Part shown: in pieces, positions 11,384-22,700 of the stretch | How the letters are laid out: each line of letters opens with the position of its first letter | Position numbering within the stretch: position 1 is the first letter of the stretch | Notes under the pieces: model-generated | Seen by the model: only the letters and a program-made list of their open reading frames with translations | The model's database searches: none | What the model was told of the DNA's origin: nothing | From: Ascaris suum | Lineage: Eukaryota; Nematoda; Chromadorea; Rhabditida; Ascarididae | NCBI GenBank assembly: GCA_013433145.1 | Contig: JACCHR010000047.1 | Location: forward strand, 18,671-82,670 | DNA: 64,000 nt | Reading direction: 5' to 3' | Program-made: the position numbers and the translations under genes

Positions 11384-14300
11384 GGCTTAGGCTTAGGCTT
11401 AGGCTTAGGCTTAGGCTTAGGCTTAGGCTTAGGCTTAGGCTTAGGCTTAGGCTTAGGCTTAGGCTTAGGCTTAGGCTTAGGCTTAGGCTTAGGCTTAGGC
11501 TTAGGCTTAGGCTTAGGCTTAGGCTTAGGCTTAGGCTTAGGCTTAGGCTTAGGCTTAGGCTTAGGCTTAGGCTTAGGCTTAGGCTTAGGCTTAGGCTTAG
11601 GCTTAGGCTTAGGCTTAGGCTTAGGCTTAGGCTTAGGCTTAGGCTTAGGCTTAGGCTTAGGCTTAGGCTTAGGCTTAGGCTTAGGCTTAGGCTTAGGCTT
11701 AGGCTTAGGCTTAGGCTTAGGCTTAGGCTTAGGCTTAGGCTTAGGCTTAGGCTTAGGCTTAGGCTTAGGCTTAGGCTTAGGCTTAGGCTTAGGCTTAGGC
11801 TTAGGCTTAGGCTTAGGCTTAGGCTTAGGCTTAGGCTTAGGCTTAGGCTTAGGCTTAGGCTTAGGCTTAGGCTTAGGCTTAGGCTTAGGCTTAGGCTTAG
11901 GCTTAGGCTTAGGCTTAGGCTTAGGCTTAGGCTTAGGCTTAGGCTTAGGCTTAGGCTTAGGCTTAGGCTTAGGCTTAGGCTTAGGCTTAGGCTTAGGCTT
12001 AGGCTTAGGCTTAGGCTTAGGCTTAGGCTTAGGCTTAGGCTTAGGCTTAGGCTTAGGCTTAGGCTTAGGCTTAGGCTTAGGCTTAGGCTTAGGCTTAGGC
12101 TTAGGCTTAGGCTTAGGCTTAGGCTTAGGCTTAGGCTTAGGCTTAGGCTTAGGCTTAGGCTTAGGCTTAGGCTTAGGCTTAGGCTTAGGCTTAGGCTTAG
12201 GCTTAGGCTTAGGCTTAGGCTTAGGCTTAGGCTTAGGCTTAGGCTTAGGCTTAGGCTTAGGCTTAGGCTTAGGCTTAGGCTTAGGCTTAGGCTTAGGCTT
12301 AGGCTTAGGCTTAGGCTTAGGCTTAGGCTTAGGCTTAGGCTTAGGCTTAGGCTTAGGCTTAGGCTTAGGCTTAGGCTTAGGCTTAGGCTTAGGCTTAGGC
12401 TTAGGCTTAGGCTTAGGCTTAGGCTTAGGCTTAGGCTTAGGCTTAGGCTTAGGCTTAGGCTTAGGCTTAGGCTTAGGCTTAGGCTTAGGCTTAGGCTTAG
12501 GCTTAGGCTTAGGCTTAGGCTTAGGCTTAGGCTTAGGCTTAGGCTTAGGCTTAGGCTTAGGCTTAGGCTTAGGCTTAGGCTTAGGCTTAGGCTTAGGCTT
12601 AGGCTTAGGCTTAGGCTTAGGCTTAGGCTTAGGCTTAGGCTTAGGCTTAGGCTTAGGCTTAGGCTTAGGCTTAGGCTTAGGCTTAGGCTTAGGCTTAGGC
12701 TTAGGCTTAGGCTTAGGCTTAGGCTTAGGCTTAGGCTTAGGCTTAGGCTTAGGCTTAGGCTTAGGCTTAGGCTTAGGCTTAGGCTTAGGCTTAGGCTTAG
12801 GCTTAGGCTTAGGCTTAGGCTTAGGCTTAGGCTTAGGCTTAGGCTTAGGCTTAGGCTTAGGCTTAGGCTTAGGCTTAGGCTTAGGCTTAGGCTTAGGCTT
12901 AGGCTTAGGCTTAGGCTTAGGCTTAGGCTTAGGCTTAGGCTTAGGCTTAGGCTTAGGCTTAGGCTTAGGCTTAGGCTTAGGCTTAGGCTTAGGCTTAGGC
13001 TTAGGCTTAGGCTTAGGCTTAGGCTTAGGCTTAGGCTTAGGCTTAGGCTTAGGCTTAGGCTTAGGCTTAGGCTTAGGCTTAGGCTTAGGCTTAGGCTTAG
13101 GCTTAGGCTTAGGCTTAGGCTTAGGCTTAGGCTTAGGCTTAGGCTTAGGCTTAGGCTTAGGCTTAGGCTTAGGCTTAGGCTTAGGCTTAGGCTTAGGCTT
13201 AGGCTTAGGCTTAGGCTTAGGCTTAGGCTTAGGCTTAGGCTTAGGCTTAGGCTTAGGCTTAGGCTTAGGCTTAGGCTTAGGCTTAGGCTTAGGCTTAGGC
13301 TTAGGCTTAGGCTTAGGCTTAGGCTTAGGCTTAGGCTTAGGCTTAGGCTTAGGCTTAGGCTTAGGCTTAGGCTTAGGCTTAGGCTTAGGCTTAGGCTTAG
13401 GCTTAGGCTTAGGCTTAGGCTTAGGCTTAGGCTTAGGCTTAGGCTTAGGCTTAGGCTTAGGCTTAGGCTTAGGCTTAGGCTTAGGCTTAGGCTTAGGCTT
13501 AGGCTTAGGCTTAGGCTTAGGCTTAGGCTTAGGCTTAGGCTTAGGCTTAGGCTTAGGCTTAGGCTTAGGCTTAGGCTTAGGCTTAGGCTTAGGCTTAGGC
13601 TTAGGCTTAGGCTTAGGCTTAGGCTTAGGCTTAGGCTTAGGCTTAGGCTTAGGCTTAGGCTTAGGCTTAGGCTTAGGCTTAGGCTTAGGCTTAGGCTTAG
13701 GCTTAGGCTTAGGCTTAGGCTTAGGCTTAGGCTTAGGCTTAGGCTTAGGCTTAGGCTTAGGCTTAGGCTTAGGCTTAGGCTTAGGCTTAGGCTTAGGCTT
13801 AGGCTTAGGCTTAGGCTTAGGCTTAGGCTTAGGCTTAGGCTTAGGCTTAGGCTTAGGCTTAGGCTTAGGCTTAGGCTTAGGCTTAGGCTTAGGCTTAGGC
13901 TTAGGCTTAGGCTTAGGCTTAGGCTTAGGCTTAGGCTTAGGCTTAGGCTTAGGCTTAGGCTTAGGCTTAGGCTTAGGCTTAGGCTTAGGCTTAGGCTTAG
14001 GCTTAGGCTTAGGCTTAGGCTTAGGCTTAGGCTTAGGCTTAGGCTTAGGCTTAGGCTTAGGCTTAGGCTTAGGCTTAGGCTTAGGCTTAGGCTTAGGCTT
14101 AGGCTTAGGCTTAGGCTTAGGCTTAGGCTTAGGCTTAGGCTTAGGCTTAGGCTTAGGCTTAGGCTTAGGCTTAGGCTTAGGCTTAGGCTTAGGCTTAGGC
14201 TTAGGCTTAGGCTTAGGCTTAGGCTTAGGCTTAGGCTTAGGCTTAGGCTTAGGCTTAGGCTTAGGCTTAGGCTTAGGCTTAGGCTTAGGCTTAGGCTTAG

Positions 14301-15865
14301 GCTTAGGCTTAGGCTTAGGCTTAGGCTTAGGCTTAGGCTTAGGCTTAGGCTTAGGCTTAGGCTTAGGCTTAGGCTTAGGCTTAGGCTTAGGCTTAGGCTT
14401 AGGCTTAGGCTTAGGCTTAGGCTTAGGCTTAGGCTTAGGCTTAGGCTTAGGCTTAGGCTTAGGCTTAGGCTTAGGCTTAGGCTTAGGCTTAGGCTTAGGC
14501 TTAGGCTTAGGCTTAGGCTTAGGCTTAGGCTTAGGCTTAGGCTTAGGCTTAGGCTTAGGCTTAGGCTTAGGCTTAGGCTTAGGCTTAGGCTTAGGCTTAG
14601 GCTTAGGCTTAGGCTTAGGCTTAGGCTTAGGCTTAGGCTTAGGCTTAGGCTTAGGCTTAGGCTTAGGCTTAGGCTTAGGCTTAGGCTTAGGCTTAGGCTT
14701 AGGCTTAGGCTTAGGCTTAGGCTTAGGCTTAGGCTTAGGCTTAGGCTTAGGCTTAGGCTTAGGCTTAGGCTTAGGCTTAGGCTTAGGCTTAGGCTTAGGC
14801 TTAGGCTTAGGCTTAGGCTTAGGCTTAGGCTTAGGCTTAGGCTTAGGCTTAGGCTTAGGCTTAGGCTTAGGCTTAGGCTTAGGCTTAGGCTTAGGCTTAG
14901 GCTTAGGCTTAGGCTTAGGCTTAGGCTTAGGCTTAGGCTTAGGCTTAGGCTTAGGCTTAGGCTTAGGCTTAGGCTTAGGCTTAGGCTTAGGCTTAGGCTT
15001 AGGCTTAGGCTTAGGCTTAGGCTTAGGCTTAGGCTTAGGCTTAGGCTTAGGCTTAGGCTTAGGCTTAGGCTTAGGCTTAGGCTTAGGCTTAGGCTTAGGC
15101 TTAGGCTTAGGCTTAGGCTTAGGCTTAGGCTTAGGCTTAGGCTTAGGCTTAGGCTTAGGCTTAGGCTTAGGCTTAGGCTTAGGCTTAGGCTTAGGCTTAG
15201 GCTTAGGCTTAGGCTTAGGCTTAGGCTTAGGCTTAGGCTTAGGCTTAGGCTTAGGCTTAGGCTTAGGCTTAGGCTTAGGCTTAGGCTTAGGCTTAGGCTT
15301 AGGCTTAGGCTTAGGCTTAGGCTTAGGCTTAGGCTTAGGCTTAGGCTTAGGCTTAGGCTTAGGCTTAGGCTTAGGCTTAGGCTTAGGCTTAGGCTTAGGC
15401 TTAGGCTTAGGCTTAGGCTTAGGCTTAGGCTTAGGCTTAGGCTTAGGCTTAGGCTTAGGCTTAGGCTTAGGCTTAGGCTTAGGCTTAGGCTTAGGCTTAG
15501 GCTTAGGCTTAGGCTTAGGCTTAGGCTTAGGCTTAGGCTTAGGCTTAGGCTTAGGCTTAGGCTTAGGCTTAGGCTTAGGCTTAGGCTTAGGCTTAGGCTT
15601 AGGCTTAGGCTTAGGCTTAGGCTTAGGCTTAGGCTTAGGCTTAGGCTTAGGCTTAGGCTTAGGCTTAGGCTTAGGCTTAGGCTTAGGCTTAGGCTTAGGC
15701 TTAGGCTTAGGCTTAGGCTTAGGCTTAGGCTTAGGCTTAGGCTTAGGCTTAGGCTTAGGCTTAGGCTTAGGCTTAGGCTTAGGCTTAGGCTTAGGCTTAG
15801 GCTTAGGCTTAGGCTTAGGCTTAGGCTTAGGCTTAGGCTTAGGCTTAGGCTTAGGCTTAGGCTTA

Positions 15866-15868
15866 GGG
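15866..15868 (+). other. Variant unit with one extra G (GGG)
   Basis: An isolated GGG between exact tracts of 747 and 644 units. Confidence 0.9.
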
Positions 15869-18800
15869 CTTAGGCTTAGGCTTAGGCTTAGGCTTAGGCT
15901 TAGGCTTAGGCTTAGGCTTAGGCTTAGGCTTAGGCTTAGGCTTAGGCTTAGGCTTAGGCTTAGGCTTAGGCTTAGGCTTAGGCTTAGGCTTAGGCTTAGG
16001 CTTAGGCTTAGGCTTAGGCTTAGGCTTAGGCTTAGGCTTAGGCTTAGGCTTAGGCTTAGGCTTAGGCTTAGGCTTAGGCTTAGGCTTAGGCTTAGGCTTA
16101 GGCTTAGGCTTAGGCTTAGGCTTAGGCTTAGGCTTAGGCTTAGGCTTAGGCTTAGGCTTAGGCTTAGGCTTAGGCTTAGGCTTAGGCTTAGGCTTAGGCT
16201 TAGGCTTAGGCTTAGGCTTAGGCTTAGGCTTAGGCTTAGGCTTAGGCTTAGGCTTAGGCTTAGGCTTAGGCTTAGGCTTAGGCTTAGGCTTAGGCTTAGG
16301 CTTAGGCTTAGGCTTAGGCTTAGGCTTAGGCTTAGGCTTAGGCTTAGGCTTAGGCTTAGGCTTAGGCTTAGGCTTAGGCTTAGGCTTAGGCTTAGGCTTA
16401 GGCTTAGGCTTAGGCTTAGGCTTAGGCTTAGGCTTAGGCTTAGGCTTAGGCTTAGGCTTAGGCTTAGGCTTAGGCTTAGGCTTAGGCTTAGGCTTAGGCT
16501 TAGGCTTAGGCTTAGGCTTAGGCTTAGGCTTAGGCTTAGGCTTAGGCTTAGGCTTAGGCTTAGGCTTAGGCTTAGGCTTAGGCTTAGGCTTAGGCTTAGG
16601 CTTAGGCTTAGGCTTAGGCTTAGGCTTAGGCTTAGGCTTAGGCTTAGGCTTAGGCTTAGGCTTAGGCTTAGGCTTAGGCTTAGGCTTAGGCTTAGGCTTA
16701 GGCTTAGGCTTAGGCTTAGGCTTAGGCTTAGGCTTAGGCTTAGGCTTAGGCTTAGGCTTAGGCTTAGGCTTAGGCTTAGGCTTAGGCTTAGGCTTAGGCT
16801 TAGGCTTAGGCTTAGGCTTAGGCTTAGGCTTAGGCTTAGGCTTAGGCTTAGGCTTAGGCTTAGGCTTAGGCTTAGGCTTAGGCTTAGGCTTAGGCTTAGG
16901 CTTAGGCTTAGGCTTAGGCTTAGGCTTAGGCTTAGGCTTAGGCTTAGGCTTAGGCTTAGGCTTAGGCTTAGGCTTAGGCTTAGGCTTAGGCTTAGGCTTA
17001 GGCTTAGGCTTAGGCTTAGGCTTAGGCTTAGGCTTAGGCTTAGGCTTAGGCTTAGGCTTAGGCTTAGGCTTAGGCTTAGGCTTAGGCTTAGGCTTAGGCT
17101 TAGGCTTAGGCTTAGGCTTAGGCTTAGGCTTAGGCTTAGGCTTAGGCTTAGGCTTAGGCTTAGGCTTAGGCTTAGGCTTAGGCTTAGGCTTAGGCTTAGG
17201 CTTAGGCTTAGGCTTAGGCTTAGGCTTAGGCTTAGGCTTAGGCTTAGGCTTAGGCTTAGGCTTAGGCTTAGGCTTAGGCTTAGGCTTAGGCTTAGGCTTA
17301 GGCTTAGGCTTAGGCTTAGGCTTAGGCTTAGGCTTAGGCTTAGGCTTAGGCTTAGGCTTAGGCTTAGGCTTAGGCTTAGGCTTAGGCTTAGGCTTAGGCT
17401 TAGGCTTAGGCTTAGGCTTAGGCTTAGGCTTAGGCTTAGGCTTAGGCTTAGGCTTAGGCTTAGGCTTAGGCTTAGGCTTAGGCTTAGGCTTAGGCTTAGG
17501 CTTAGGCTTAGGCTTAGGCTTAGGCTTAGGCTTAGGCTTAGGCTTAGGCTTAGGCTTAGGCTTAGGCTTAGGCTTAGGCTTAGGCTTAGGCTTAGGCTTA
17601 GGCTTAGGCTTAGGCTTAGGCTTAGGCTTAGGCTTAGGCTTAGGCTTAGGCTTAGGCTTAGGCTTAGGCTTAGGCTTAGGCTTAGGCTTAGGCTTAGGCT
17701 TAGGCTTAGGCTTAGGCTTAGGCTTAGGCTTAGGCTTAGGCTTAGGCTTAGGCTTAGGCTTAGGCTTAGGCTTAGGCTTAGGCTTAGGCTTAGGCTTAGG
17801 CTTAGGCTTAGGCTTAGGCTTAGGCTTAGGCTTAGGCTTAGGCTTAGGCTTAGGCTTAGGCTTAGGCTTAGGCTTAGGCTTAGGCTTAGGCTTAGGCTTA
17901 GGCTTAGGCTTAGGCTTAGGCTTAGGCTTAGGCTTAGGCTTAGGCTTAGGCTTAGGCTTAGGCTTAGGCTTAGGCTTAGGCTTAGGCTTAGGCTTAGGCT
18001 TAGGCTTAGGCTTAGGCTTAGGCTTAGGCTTAGGCTTAGGCTTAGGCTTAGGCTTAGGCTTAGGCTTAGGCTTAGGCTTAGGCTTAGGCTTAGGCTTAGG
18101 CTTAGGCTTAGGCTTAGGCTTAGGCTTAGGCTTAGGCTTAGGCTTAGGCTTAGGCTTAGGCTTAGGCTTAGGCTTAGGCTTAGGCTTAGGCTTAGGCTTA
18201 GGCTTAGGCTTAGGCTTAGGCTTAGGCTTAGGCTTAGGCTTAGGCTTAGGCTTAGGCTTAGGCTTAGGCTTAGGCTTAGGCTTAGGCTTAGGCTTAGGCT
18301 TAGGCTTAGGCTTAGGCTTAGGCTTAGGCTTAGGCTTAGGCTTAGGCTTAGGCTTAGGCTTAGGCTTAGGCTTAGGCTTAGGCTTAGGCTTAGGCTTAGG
18401 CTTAGGCTTAGGCTTAGGCTTAGGCTTAGGCTTAGGCTTAGGCTTAGGCTTAGGCTTAGGCTTAGGCTTAGGCTTAGGCTTAGGCTTAGGCTTAGGCTTA
18501 GGCTTAGGCTTAGGCTTAGGCTTAGGCTTAGGCTTAGGCTTAGGCTTAGGCTTAGGCTTAGGCTTAGGCTTAGGCTTAGGCTTAGGCTTAGGCTTAGGCT
18601 TAGGCTTAGGCTTAGGCTTAGGCTTAGGCTTAGGCTTAGGCTTAGGCTTAGGCTTAGGCTTAGGCTTAGGCTTAGGCTTAGGCTTAGGCTTAGGCTTAGG
18701 CTTAGGCTTAGGCTTAGGCTTAGGCTTAGGCTTAGGCTTAGGCTTAGGCTTAGGCTTAGGCTTAGGCTTAGGCTTAGGCTTAGGCTTAGGCTTAGGCTTA

Positions 18801-19730
18801 GGCTTAGGCTTAGGCTTAGGCTTAGGCTTAGGCTTAGGCTTAGGCTTAGGCTTAGGCTTAGGCTTAGGCTTAGGCTTAGGCTTAGGCTTAGGCTTAGGCT
18901 TAGGCTTAGGCTTAGGCTTAGGCTTAGGCTTAGGCTTAGGCTTAGGCTTAGGCTTAGGCTTAGGCTTAGGCTTAGGCTTAGGCTTAGGCTTAGGCTTAGG
19001 CTTAGGCTTAGGCTTAGGCTTAGGCTTAGGCTTAGGCTTAGGCTTAGGCTTAGGCTTAGGCTTAGGCTTAGGCTTAGGCTTAGGCTTAGGCTTAGGCTTA
19101 GGCTTAGGCTTAGGCTTAGGCTTAGGCTTAGGCTTAGGCTTAGGCTTAGGCTTAGGCTTAGGCTTAGGCTTAGGCTTAGGCTTAGGCTTAGGCTTAGGCT
19201 TAGGCTTAGGCTTAGGCTTAGGCTTAGGCTTAGGCTTAGGCTTAGGCTTAGGCTTAGGCTTAGGCTTAGGCTTAGGCTTAGGCTTAGGCTTAGGCTTAGG
19301 CTTAGGCTTAGGCTTAGGCTTAGGCTTAGGCTTAGGCTTAGGCTTAGGCTTAGGCTTAGGCTTAGGCTTAGGCTTAGGCTTAGGCTTAGGCTTAGGCTTA
19401 GGCTTAGGCTTAGGCTTAGGCTTAGGCTTAGGCTTAGGCTTAGGCTTAGGCTTAGGCTTAGGCTTAGGCTTAGGCTTAGGCTTAGGCTTAGGCTTAGGCT
19501 TAGGCTTAGGCTTAGGCTTAGGCTTAGGCTTAGGCTTAGGCTTAGGCTTAGGCTTAGGCTTAGGCTTAGGCTTAGGCTTAGGCTTAGGCTTAGGCTTAGG
19601 CTTAGGCTTAGGCTTAGGCTTAGGCTTAGGCTTAGGCTTAGGCTTAGGCTTAGGCTTAGGCTTAGGCTTAGGCTTAGGCTTAGGCTTAGGCTTAGGCTTA
19701 GGCTTAGGCTTAGGCTTAGGCTTAGGCTTA

Positions 19731-19733
19731 GGG
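19731..19733 (+). other. Variant unit with one extra G (GGG)
   Basis: An isolated GGG. It bounds the longest perfect tract on its left side. Confidence 0.9.
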
Positions 19734-22700
19734 CTTAGGCTTAGGCTTAGGCTTAGGCTTAGGCTTAGGCTTAGGCTTAGGCTTAGGCTTAGGCTTAGGC
19801 TTAGGCTTAGGCTTAGGCTTAGGCTTAGGCTTAGGCTTAGGCTTAGGCTTAGGCTTAGGCTTAGGCTTAGGCTTAGGCTTAGGCTTAGGCTTAGGCTTAG
19901 GCTTAGGCTTAGGCTTAGGCTTAGGCTTAGGCTTAGGCTTAGGCTTAGGCTTAGGCTTAGGCTTAGGCTTAGGCTTAGGCTTAGGCTTAGGCTTAGGCTT
20001 AGGCTTAGGCTTAGGCTTAGGCTTAGGCTTAGGCTTAGGCTTAGGCTTAGGCTTAGGCTTAGGCTTAGGCTTAGGCTTAGGCTTAGGCTTAGGCTTAGGC
20101 TTAGGCTTAGGCTTAGGCTTAGGCTTAGGCTTAGGCTTAGGCTTAGGCTTAGGCTTAGGCTTAGGCTTAGGCTTAGGCTTAGGCTTAGGCTTAGGCTTAG
20201 GCTTAGGCTTAGGCTTAGGCTTAGGCTTAGGCTTAGGCTTAGGCTTAGGCTTAGGCTTAGGCTTAGGCTTAGGCTTAGGCTTAGGCTTAGGCTTAGGCTT
20301 AGGCTTAGGCTTAGGCTTAGGCTTAGGCTTAGGCTTAGGCTTAGGCTTAGGCTTAGGCTTAGGCTTAGGCTTAGGCTTAGGCTTAGGCTTAGGCTTAGGC
20401 TTAGGCTTAGGCTTAGGCTTAGGCTTAGGCTTAGGCTTAGGCTTAGGCTTAGGCTTAGGCTTAGGCTTAGGCTTAGGCTTAGGCTTAGGCTTAGGCTTAG
20501 GCTTAGGCTTAGGCTTAGGCTTAGGCTTAGGCTTAGGCTTAGGCTTAGGCTTAGGCTTAGGCTTAGGCTTAGGCTTAGGCTTAGGCTTAGGCTTAGGCTT
20601 AGGCTTAGGCTTAGGCTTAGGCTTAGGCTTAGGCTTAGGCTTAGGCTTAGGCTTAGGCTTAGGCTTAGGCTTAGGCTTAGGCTTAGGCTTAGGCTTAGGC
20701 TTAGGCTTAGGCTTAGGCTTAGGCTTAGGCTTAGGCTTAGGCTTAGGCTTAGGCTTAGGCTTAGGCTTAGGCTTAGGCTTAGGCTTAGGCTTAGGCTTAG
20801 GCTTAGGCTTAGGCTTAGGCTTAGGCTTAGGCTTAGGCTTAGGCTTAGGCTTAGGCTTAGGCTTAGGCTTAGGCTTAGGCTTAGGCTTAGGCTTAGGCTT
20901 AGGCTTAGGCTTAGGCTTAGGCTTAGGCTTAGGCTTAGGCTTAGGCTTAGGCTTAGGCTTAGGCTTAGGCTTAGGCTTAGGCTTAGGCTTAGGCTTAGGC
21001 TTAGGCTTAGGCTTAGGCTTAGGCTTAGGCTTAGGCTTAGGCTTAGGCTTAGGCTTAGGCTTAGGCTTAGGCTTAGGCTTAGGCTTAGGCTTAGGCTTAG
21101 GCTTAGGCTTAGGCTTAGGCTTAGGCTTAGGCTTAGGCTTAGGCTTAGGCTTAGGCTTAGGCTTAGGCTTAGGCTTAGGCTTAGGCTTAGGCTTAGGCTT
21201 AGGCTTAGGCTTAGGCTTAGGCTTAGGCTTAGGCTTAGGCTTAGGCTTAGGCTTAGGCTTAGGCTTAGGCTTAGGCTTAGGCTTAGGCTTAGGCTTAGGC
21301 TTAGGCTTAGGCTTAGGCTTAGGCTTAGGCTTAGGCTTAGGCTTAGGCTTAGGCTTAGGCTTAGGCTTAGGCTTAGGCTTAGGCTTAGGCTTAGGCTTAG
21401 GCTTAGGCTTAGGCTTAGGCTTAGGCTTAGGCTTAGGCTTAGGCTTAGGCTTAGGCTTAGGCTTAGGCTTAGGCTTAGGCTTAGGCTTAGGCTTAGGCTT
21501 AGGCTTAGGCTTAGGCTTAGGCTTAGGCTTAGGCTTAGGCTTAGGCTTAGGCTTAGGCTTAGGCTTAGGCTTAGGCTTAGGCTTAGGCTTAGGCTTAGGC
21601 TTAGGCTTAGGCTTAGGCTTAGGCTTAGGCTTAGGCTTAGGCTTAGGCTTAGGCTTAGGCTTAGGCTTAGGCTTAGGCTTAGGCTTAGGCTTAGGCTTAG
21701 GCTTAGGCTTAGGCTTAGGCTTAGGCTTAGGCTTAGGCTTAGGCTTAGGCTTAGGCTTAGGCTTAGGCTTAGGCTTAGGCTTAGGCTTAGGCTTAGGCTT
21801 AGGCTTAGGCTTAGGCTTAGGCTTAGGCTTAGGCTTAGGCTTAGGCTTAGGCTTAGGCTTAGGCTTAGGCTTAGGCTTAGGCTTAGGCTTAGGCTTAGGC
21901 TTAGGCTTAGGCTTAGGCTTAGGCTTAGGCTTAGGCTTAGGCTTAGGCTTAGGCTTAGGCTTAGGCTTAGGCTTAGGCTTAGGCTTAGGCTTAGGCTTAG
22001 GCTTAGGCTTAGGCTTAGGCTTAGGCTTAGGCTTAGGCTTAGGCTTAGGCTTAGGCTTAGGCTTAGGCTTAGGCTTAGGCTTAGGCTTAGGCTTAGGCTT
22101 AGGCTTAGGCTTAGGCTTAGGCTTAGGCTTAGGCTTAGGCTTAGGCTTAGGCTTAGGCTTAGGCTTAGGCTTAGGCTTAGGCTTAGGCTTAGGCTTAGGC
22201 TTAGGCTTAGGCTTAGGCTTAGGCTTAGGCTTAGGCTTAGGCTTAGGCTTAGGCTTAGGCTTAGGCTTAGGCTTAGGCTTAGGCTTAGGCTTAGGCTTAG
22301 GCTTAGGCTTAGGCTTAGGCTTAGGCTTAGGCTTAGGCTTAGGCTTAGGCTTAGGCTTAGGCTTAGGCTTAGGCTTAGGCTTAGGCTTAGGCTTAGGCTT
22401 AGGCTTAGGCTTAGGCTTAGGCTTAGGCTTAGGCTTAGGCTTAGGCTTAGGCTTAGGCTTAGGCTTAGGCTTAGGCTTAGGCTTAGGCTTAGGCTTAGGC
22501 TTAGGCTTAGGCTTAGGCTTAGGCTTAGGCTTAGGCTTAGGCTTAGGCTTAGGCTTAGGCTTAGGCTTAGGCTTAGGCTTAGGCTTAGGCTTAGGCTTAG
22601 GCTTAGGCTTAGGCTTAGGCTTAGGCTTAGGCTTAGGCTTAGGCTTAGGCTTAGGCTTAGGCTTAGGCTTAGGCTTAGGCTTAGGCTTAGGCTTAGGCTT